From the NCBI GenBank assembly GCA_947685225.1, contig CANTUV010000004.1:12307001-12371000 (forward strand): DNA of 64,000 nt. The letters are read 5' to 3'. Shown in pieces: positions 58,061 to 64,000 of the stretch (position 1 is its first letter; every line of letters starts with the position of its first letter). Both the position numbers and the translations under genes were made by a program. Source of the DNA: Garcia nutans. Its lineage: Eukaryota > Streptophyta > Magnoliopsida > Malpighiales > Euphorbiaceae. Below the pieces are notes generated by a model. It was not told where the DNA came from. It saw only the letters and a program-made list of their open reading frames with translations, and made no database searches.

Positions 58061-60031
58061 TCACCAAATCTTCAAAGCAAACACTATAGCTGCCAACTCC
58101 AAATCATGAGTTGGATAATTAAGCTCGTGCGGCTTCAACTGCCGAGAAGCATAAGCTATAACTTTACCCTCTTGCATCAAAACACATCCTAAACCATTAT
58201 GCGAAGCATCACTATAAATCACATATGGTTTATCTTCTACGGGTAAAGTAAGAACAGGCGCTTGAGTCAACATCTCTTTCAACTCTTCAAAACTAGCTTG
58301 ACACTGATCCGTCCACACAAATCTAACTCCCTTCTGAAGCAATCTGGTGAGTGGAGTAGCTATTAAAGAAAAACCTTTCACAAATCGACGATAATAGCCT
58401 GCCAAACCCAGAAAAATCCTAACTTCAGTCACAGACTTTGGTGGACTCCAATTCAAAATGGCTTCAACTTTACTTGAATCAACTCTTATACCATCTGCTG
58501 AAACTATATGGCCCAAAAAAGTAACTTGGTCAAGCCAAAATTCACACTTTGACAGCTTAGCATATAACTGCTTCTCTCTCAAGATCTGTAACACAATCCG
58601 CAAATGCTTGTCATGCTCTTCCTCATTACGTGAATACACCAGAATATCATCGATGAAAACCACCACAAACTGATCCAGATAGGGCCTAAACACCCTATTC
58701 ATCAAATCCATGAATGCTGCAGGTACATTCGTCAACCCAAAAGGCATTACTAAAAACTCATAATGCCCATACCTGGTGCGGAAAGCTGTCTTAGAAACAT
58801 CTTCAGCTTTAACCCTCAACTGATGGTACCTGGATCTCAAATCAATCTTGGAAAACACTGCTGCTCCCTTCAATTGATCAAAGAGATCATCAATCCTAGG
58901 CAAAGGATATTTATTCTTGATAGTCACTTTATTCAATTGCCTATAATCAATGCATATCCTCATAGTACCATCTTTCTTCTTCACAAACAACACAGGAGCT
59001 CCCCAAGGAGAAACACTGGGGCTAATAAATCCTTTATCCAACAACTCCTGCAACTGCGCCTTCAACTCTCTCAATTCAGCAGGTGCCATTCTATAAGGAG
59101 TGATAGAGATCGGAGTGGTACCAGGCAACAATTTGATACCAAACTCAACCTCTCTCTCAGGGGGTAACCCTGGCAACTCCTCAGGAAACACATCTGGAAA
59201 ATATGCAACTGTGGTTATATTATCAAGTTGAGAACCTACTACCCTAGTATCCACAACATGAGCCAGATAAGATTCACACCCTTTTCTAATCAACTTTCTA
59301 GCTGTTACAGCTGATACAAACAAGGATGCAAGTTTTCTCTGCTCACTAGATACTATCACATCCCTACCATCACCGGTTCTCAAGGTGACACACTTCTTTT
59401 GAAAATCTACCACAGCTCCATGCTTAGACAGCCAATCCATGCCTAAGATCAAATCATATTCTTTAAAAGGCATTTCAATCAGATCACCAAGAAACTCCTC
59501 ACCTTGCAACACAACTGCACTATCACAGTGCACCTTACTAACAACCACACTATGTCCTAAAGGATTTGTTACCAAAACATCAAATCCTAAGGATTCTGAA
59601 TGCAATTCAGACACAGGCAATATGGATACACTTATGTATGAATGAGTAGATCCTGGATCAATCAAAGCAAGTACTGAAATGCCAAATAAAGAAAATGTAC
59701 CCGCTATAACTGCTGAAGCATCTGGCTGCATCTGCATCACATATACCCTCTGAGAAGATCTGGCCTCCTCCGGCCTACTGCCTCCGAATGATGATCCTCC
59801 TCTCTGACTAAACCCAGGTCTACCACCTCTACTAAAACCTCTGCCCCCTCGACCACCTCTGTTAACACTGGGTCGAGAAACTGCAGTATCAGTCTGCCTA
59901 TCATCCTGCATATCAGGGCAATCTTTAATAAAATGATCTGGTGACCCACATCTATAACATACTCCGGATACACCAGTCCTCCAACAAACATCTCCATGGG
60001 GCCTGCTACAGTGAACACATGTGAAACACAC
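58061..60031 (-). CDS. pol: Zinc knuckle, protease, reverse transcriptase and partial RNase H
   Basis: 656 residues, the longest frame in the window. The zinc knuckle is C25-x2-C28-x4-H33-x4-C38 (CYRCGSPDHFIKDC). A Gly/Arg-rich linker (58-86) follows. Aspartic protease has its active-site Asp at 125 in ALIDPGSTHSYIS; Pro takes the place of the Ser or Thr usual in D-S/T-G. Reverse transcriptase has the catalytic FIDD box at 459-462. The RNase H start is near 600-656 with YSDAS (Asp 608). The LRSRYHQL stretch has Arg where relatives have Gly, possibly damaging. The frame begins in the decayed gag end, so its ATG is not the natural start, and it ends at a premature TGA. Confidence 0.9.
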   Translation of the reverse strand: MCFTCVHCSRPHGDVCWRTGVSGVCYRCGSPDHFIKDCPDMQDDRQTDTAVSRPSVNRGGRGGRGFSRGGRPGFSQRGGSSFGGSRPEEARSSQRVYVMQMQPDASAVIAGTFSLFGISVLALIDPGSTHSYISVSILPVSELHSESLGFDVLVTNPLGHSVVVSKVHCDSAVVLQGEEFLGDLIEMPFKEYDLILGMDWLSKHGAVVDFQKKCVTLRTGDGRDVIVSSEQRKLASLFVSAVTARKLIRKGCESYLAHVVDTRVVGSQLDNITTVAYFPDVFPEELPGLPPEREVEFGIKLLPGTTPISITPYRMAPAELRELKAQLQELLDKGFISPSVSPWGAPVLFVKKKDGTMRICIDYRQLNKVTIKNKYPLPRIDDLFDQLKGAAVFSKIDLRSRYHQLRVKAEDVSKTAFRTRYGHYEFLVMPFGLTNVPAAFMDLMNRVFRPYLDQFVVVFIDDILVYSRNEEEHDKHLRIVLQILREKQLYAKLSKCEFWLDQVTFLGHIVSADGIRVDSSKVEAILNWSPPKSVTEVRIFLGLAGYYRRFVKGFSLIATPLTRLLQKGVRFVWTDQCQASFEELKEMLTQAPVLTLPVEDKPYVIYSDASHNGLGCVLMQEGKVIAYASRQLKPHELNYPTHDLELAAIVFALKIW

Positions 60032-61050
60032 AGCTGATCCACCAATCTTCCAACAAACACCCCATGTATCCTACCACAATGAACACATGTAGATGGAGTA
60101 GACCTCTGAACCACTGGAGTCGGAGCACTAGCTACAGAAACTGTAGGTCTCGGTCTCTGCCTCTGATACTGAACTGACCTACTCGACTGCCTCTGGCTCC
60201 TACTGACTCTCGGAACAAAACTTCCTCGGCCTCTCTTCATAGATGAAGATCCTGCCTCAAACTGGGATCTCCTAACTCTGGTCTCCTCTTCAGTAGCAGC
60301 TGCTGCAATAGCCTGTGCTCTCTCAACACTTTTGGCTGCTGCAATAAGCTGGGAAAGATCCTGATACCGAGAACCAGCAACAATACACATAATGGAGGGC
60401 CTCAATCCCTCCTCAAATCTCCTACACTGGTCAATCTCATCAGAAATAATCCCACCGGCATAGTGACTCAACCAGATGAACTCTACCTCATACTCTGTCA
60501 CAGTCCGGTTATCTTGTCTCAGATTCAGAAATTCCATCTTCTTGACATCTTTATACTCCCTCGGAGTATATTTCTGCTAAAACCCTCGCAGAAAATCACT
60601 ATAAAATAAAGTTGGTGGATCATCCATGGCATGTGGAACTGTCTTCCACCAATCATAAGCATCTTTTTGCATAAGGGATCTAGCATAATCAAATTTCTCT
60701 TCAGGAGTGGCTTGCAGTTGGATGAATACCCTCTGAACTCTATCCAACCACTGCTCAGCTACTACAGGATCTGTAGTACAAAAGAAATCTTAAGCTCCAA
60801 ATTTCCTCAATTTATCATAATGCCTCACCGGTACTTGTGGCTGTGGTGGCGGTGGCTGCACTAGAGCTTGCCTCAACAATTCTACCACATGCTGTAACCG
60901 AACCGGCAGAATCTCATCAGTAGTGGATCTCTCTTGCACAAGAGCAGGTGCCTCACTAGCTCTCTCCACCCTAGCTCCATCTCTACCCTCTTCAGGAGCT
61001 ACACTCTCAGCACTACCTTCTATGGACTGACGTGACTGAGACGCCATCAC
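59737..61050 (-). pseudogene. gag: gag pseudogene of the family 2 element
   Basis: One reading frame from the ATG at 61050, interrupted by TAA (60790-60792) and TAG (60577-60579). The N-terminus (61050-60793) ends VPVRHYDKLRKFGA. The capsid region follows, with AEQWLDRVQRVF and FDYARSLMQKDAYDWWKT, then MEFLNLRQDNRTVTEYEVEF, ending in an Arg/Ser-rich region and CVHCGRIHG at about 60080. There the frame is lost: a repeated C-x2-C-x3-H module is present in two copies 68 bases apart (59955-60022, 60023-60090), and the zinc knuckle lies in the next frame. Gag would package the RNA; this one cannot be translated through. Confidence 0.8.
59955..60090 (-). repeat. 68-bp tandem duplication in the gag nucleocapsid region
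   Basis: Two ~80% similar units (59955-60022 and 60023-60090), both ending GAACACATGT on the plus strand and sharing CCAACAAACA. Each encodes CVHC plus H-G. Unit two lacks one base relative to unit one around CATGG, so the period is 68, not 69, which shifts the frame. Confidence 0.8.
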
Positions 61051-61198
61051 TACCTATATCTGCAAACACAACAGAAAATACCTTATCAAAGATCAGAGAC
61101 TGCCAATACCAAAACATGTATCTTATTTAAAAACAATATTTTAAAACTCAAAATTTTCTTTTTCTTACAATTTACCTAGGTTGAGAATCTCAAACCTA
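61051..61198 (-). other. Leader of the family 2 element
   Basis: Short AT-rich non-coding stretch between the primer site and the gag ATG. Confidence 0.7.
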
Positions 61199-61211
61199 GG
61201 CTCTGATACCA
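61199..61211 (-). promoter_or_regulatory. tRNA-iMet primer-binding site
   Basis: Minus strand TGGTATCAGAGCC, complementary to the 3' end of plant initiator tRNA-Met, seven bases inside the LTR. This is the standard primer of many plant gypsy and copia elements. Confidence 0.92.
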
Positions 61212-61601
61212 AAACAATTGTAACACCCCTATATCCCGTATACGCACACTACATACTACTACACCTGTAATATACGTATACTAGATACAGGAGTGTCACA
61301 ATTTACTCAATAAACAAATCTTTTCATTTAGCAAAAATATATATATACCCAATTTTTATCTTCTTCTGCAATAATATAAGAAAACTTAAAATACTTCGTA
61401 TTATATTATAAACTATACTAGATAAAACATTTATTCATTATGCAGCGGAAAATGTAGTGGTATTTACATATATAAATACATCAAAATCCATGTTTACAAA
61501 ACATAAAGTTTATACATGTTTGGCAGTTCATCTCTGATCTTTAAGCCCACAATCAACACTTCAAAGTCTAGACTCGAATCTCCGGTTCTTCCCTGTCACC
61601 T

Positions 61602-61623
61602 GCGCGATGAACAACAATCGCGC
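61602..61623. repeat. Conserved GCGCGAT/ATCGCGC hairpin
   Basis: GCGCGAT, 8-base loop, ATCGCGC. The same structure is at 19154-19175 and, with single changes, in the other family 2 LTRs, always next to the GCTTAG motif. Confidence 0.8.
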
Positions 61624-62699
61624 TAAGCCATAGGCTTAGTGGTACAAACCACAATAACAATATGCTTTAATGCAATGTCAATGTCATACTTTCAAGCAAT
61701 AGAGATCATATTCAAAAATGCTATATTTCATAACAATACATTTCATTATCTTATTAATTGTTTTACCATTTATTATTCACATTGAAAAAAAGACAAGCAT
61801 GGGCCCAAAAAGGATCAAATATGTTATTCAAAATTCAGAGTTACTGCTTTGGTCCATAGTCACAATCATCGAGCCAGTAGGTGATACATATATATATATT
61901 TATCCATGGATAGTGTAACAGACCCAGTCTCTTGGACCTCAACCCGGCTAGACCCTAGGGCCCCAGTATCTTGGTCCTCAACCCGGCTAGACTGTTACTA
62001 TTTTTGAGGCTTACGACCCAGTCTTTTCACCCCAAAAACATCATATTTCACATTTATCAGCTGGACCAGGCTTACGACCCGGTCTTTTCACCTGTCCAGC
62101 AATTCATAGGCATACCGCCAAACCCAGAACTCTGAAAATTGAATAACATACTAGGCACACATTTAATTCATTTATTTCATTATCAATCTCTTTCACAATT
62201 CATTTCTCATTTCATTACTCATAATTAAACTAGGCAATCATGGCCCAATTATTTCATTTGCATTATCACAGCCAACAACAATGGCTTCACATCTCATCAT
62301 TAAAGTATACACAACCAATTGCATTGAACATACATTTTGAATGATCACCATATCTTTCACATTATGCAAATCATAACATTAATCCAATATATTAACAATG
62401 AAATATATTACTTAACACATTTACAACCAAATGTGTTAAGTCTCAAAATCATGTAAATGCATGCAACCATGTAAGTTTGTACTTACCTCAAGAGTAACTC
62501 ACACCAATCTATACACTTCTTCTTCCAAGAATTCTTCACTACTTGGATTAGGGCAACTCAACCTCTTCACAACCTAATCCAAAAGGAATAATACACACTT
62601 ACTTATAGATACACATGAATTTCAATACAATTATTCACCTATTAGTCTCATACTAGGCCCATAGATCACAAATTACAAGCCAGAACCACTATATAGGTC

Positions 62700-62945
62700 C
62701 CCTCGGGCGTGGCCTCACAATCCCACGACCGTGGGATAGCAAACGAGTCTGTCCACTTTGCTTTAAAACCCCCCACGGTCGTGGCCTTCAAGGGCCACGG
62801 GCGTGGCATTGAAACTTGCTCTGCTATATCAAAATTTTTGAAGACACAGTCACACTTTCAATCCCACGGTCGTGTCCCTCACTTGCCATGACTGTGGCAC
62901 TCATTTGCCACGACCGTGGCACACACTTGCCACGACCGTGGCATT
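62700..62945. repeat. Palindromic CCACG...CGTGG repeats in the right LTR
   Basis: At least six near-palindromes such as CCACGACCGTGG, CCACGGTCGTGG and CCACGGGCGTGG, the last ones in ~22-bp spacing (CACTTGCCACGACCGTGGCA). It is the counterpart of the CACG/CGTG blocks in the plus-oriented LTRs. Confidence 0.8.
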
Positions 62946-63564
62946 CATTTTGCCTCTACTTCGGATTAAACTCATGTATTCTATGCTTTTAACTTTATTA
63001 CACACAACATATAGAAAATCTAAGATAATAATTGATCAAACTCAATATTTACATCAATTACCAATTCACAACTCTTACTCTTCCAACACCAAACCTAACT
63101 CCTTCTCTTCAATTCAACCCTAAAATCACAATCAATTAAACCCAGCACTCTCAAACACACCACAAACAAACATACTCATACTAACAATAATCAACCATCA
63201 AACTCCAATACAACTTAAAAGAAAACAAGAAAATCAAGTGGAAAACTTACCAAAGTTGATGAAACTTCTTAGATTTCCAACTTGATCACTTGAAACATCC
63301 TTCAATCTTGAGCTTGGAAAATCAAAAACTCTCTTTCTTTCTTACTTTGGAGGGCGCCGACCATGAAGGAAAAGAAAATAAGAAGAAGAAAGAATAATAG
63401 CAAAGTCAAACACTTACTAACCACTTAAACCTCCTTTTAAAATCCACCAAGTATTTTAATATTAAAATAATCTAAAATATCCTCTTCCACTCATCAATCC
63501 AATTTCCTATTAATTAATTTAAAATAATTAATTTATCTTCTTTTGACTTCCATTTCTTTGACTT

Positions 63565-63602
63565 GTATATGTTGTATATATCACAATATATACAACATAT
63601 AC
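63565..63602. repeat. Conserved 38-bp hairpin in the right LTR
   Basis: GTATATGTTGTATATAT, loop CACA, ATATATACAACATATAC; arms are perfectly complementary and identical to those at 13920-13957. Confidence 0.88.
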
Positions 63603-63720
63603 AATCTTCCCTTACCTCTTTTCTCTTTCCATTTAAACATATACATTTATAACATTTAATTGAAATATAACAATAAATATTCCAAAACTTTTAGGGTATA
63701 CTTTGGGATATTACACCCTA

Positions 63721-63847
63721 TCTGTCCCGGTGGCGACTCCATTTTTCTCCGGACTTAGGTCCGTGTTCTCTAAGGCCCCTTGCCTAAACAGTGCTGAAGT
63801 CGCAAGAACCATTCTACCGGGAGTGGGGGTGAAAATCCCCGCTCACA
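63721..63847 (+). repeat. Fragment of a family 1 LTR (U5 end)
   Basis: Matches the last ~130 bases of the plus-oriented family 1 LTRs (GGTGGCGACTCCATTTTTCT through CCCCGCTCACA). It abuts the family 2 element on the left. No primer site follows. Confidence 0.8.
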
Positions 63848-64000
63848 CCGTTCATGATGATGAATCAGAGACTAAGGAAGGAGGTTGGACCTCTAAATCA
63901 GAAGTAGAATAGATATACAATCATAAGGTCCTCGCCCTTGCCATGCCTTAGCAGATGAAGCATTGTTTTCTCCAACTCAACAAACTTCTCCAAGCTCGTT
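63848..64000 (+). other. Family 1 internal sequence downstream of gag
   Basis: Begins CCGTTCATGATGATGAATC. A short stretch (DDESETKEGGWTSKSEVE) resembles the text just left of the family 2 element (53775-53846). Nothing more can be named before the window ends. Confidence 0.5.

Larger units (their letters stand above)
53847..63715 (-). mobile_element. Family 2 gypsy (chromovirus-like, probably Tekay/Del) coding element, decayed
   Basis: 9,869 bases on the minus strand: LTR (61219-63715), tRNA-iMet primer site (61199-61211), gag, protease, reverse transcriptase, RNase H, integrase, a chromodomain-like C-terminus, polypurine tract (56316-56328), LTR (53847-56315). The domain order PR-RT-RH-INT is that of Ty3/gypsy. 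Integrase after RNase H and the EEATWE-containing tail point to chromoviruses. Several stops and frameshifts inactivate it. The flanks (GATGA, CCCTA) do not match and the two LTRs differ strongly, so it is likely a recombination product. Confidence 0.85.
61219..63715 (-). repeat. Right (5') LTR of the family 2 element
   Basis: 2,497 bases, TGTAACACCCC to GGGATATTACA. It contains the GCGCGAT/ATCGCGC inverted repeat (61602-61623), GTAACAG-type and GGTCTTTTCACC-type repeats (61916-62100), palindromic CCACGACCGTGG motifs (62700-62945) and the perfect hairpin (63565-63602). It differs strongly from the left LTR. Confidence 0.9.

Noticed and set aside
58458..59645. Plus-strand frames opposite the family 2 pol region
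   Set aside because: Antisense shadows of a strong minus-strand coding frame with RT and protease motifs.
63703..63912. 69-residue plus frame at the right border
   Set aside because: It fuses LTR sequence with internal element sequence; only the last ~20 residues resemble anything (the text near 53800).

Overview
This window is repeat-dense, AT-rich nuclear DNA, almost certainly from a flowering plant with a large genome. I found no host protein-coding gene, tRNA, rRNA or CRISPR array. Nearly every base belongs to LTR retrotransposons or their debris, nested in one another in both orientations.

Two families dominate. Family 1 is an Ogre/Tat-like Ty3/gypsy element with ~2.2 kb LTRs (TGTAGACCC...GCTCACA), a primer site TGGCGACTCCACTGGGG (probably tRNA-Arg), a gag gene with a Tat-type capsid region and a C-x2-H-x4-H-x4-C knuckle, ~2.3 kb of non-coding DNA, tandem arrays and the 3' LTR. 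No copy here carries protease, reverse transcriptase or integrase, so it looks like a large gag-only, non-autonomous element of the TR-GAG kind. Family 2 is a chromovirus-like gypsy element (probably Tekay/Del) with ~2.5 kb LTRs (TGTAATATCCC...GGGGTGTTACA) and a tRNA-iMet primer site. It appears mostly as solo LTRs, with one decayed coding copy on the minus strand at 53847-63715.

Layout: 1-102 tail of a family 2 LTR; 415-8281 family 1 copy A (minus); 8282-25080 family 1 copy B (minus), holding three nested solo LTRs at 9108-16524 and a ~3.1 kb tandem duplication (14871-17998 / 17999-21116); 25081-25480 rearranged junction; 25481-30083 3' part of copy G (plus); 30084-31667 internal piece of copy D (minus); 31668-34721 inverted pair of family 2 LTRs; 34740-35726 plus 47681-48930 copy F (plus), interrupted by complete copy C (35727-47680, minus, target duplication ATAAG); C itself holds a solo LTR of a third family (43335-45201, duplication GCTTT); 48931-53846 5' LTR, leader and gag of copy E (plus); 53847-63715 the family 2 coding element; 63721-64000 family 1 LTR fragment and internal sequence.

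Coding capacity is degraded. The best frames are the copy E gag (52178-53734, one in-frame stop) and the family 2 protease-reverse transcriptase frame (58061-60031). The family 2 polyprotein carries several stops and frameshifts, so nothing here is autonomous. The most useful content is structural: four verified 5-bp target duplications that order the insertions, a gag-only family with two gag types and two LTR types in all four combinations, 3' arrays that differ between copies, conserved LTR hairpins, and a recombinant element whose LTRs do not match. Divergence and identity statements are by eye; no alignments or database searches were run.
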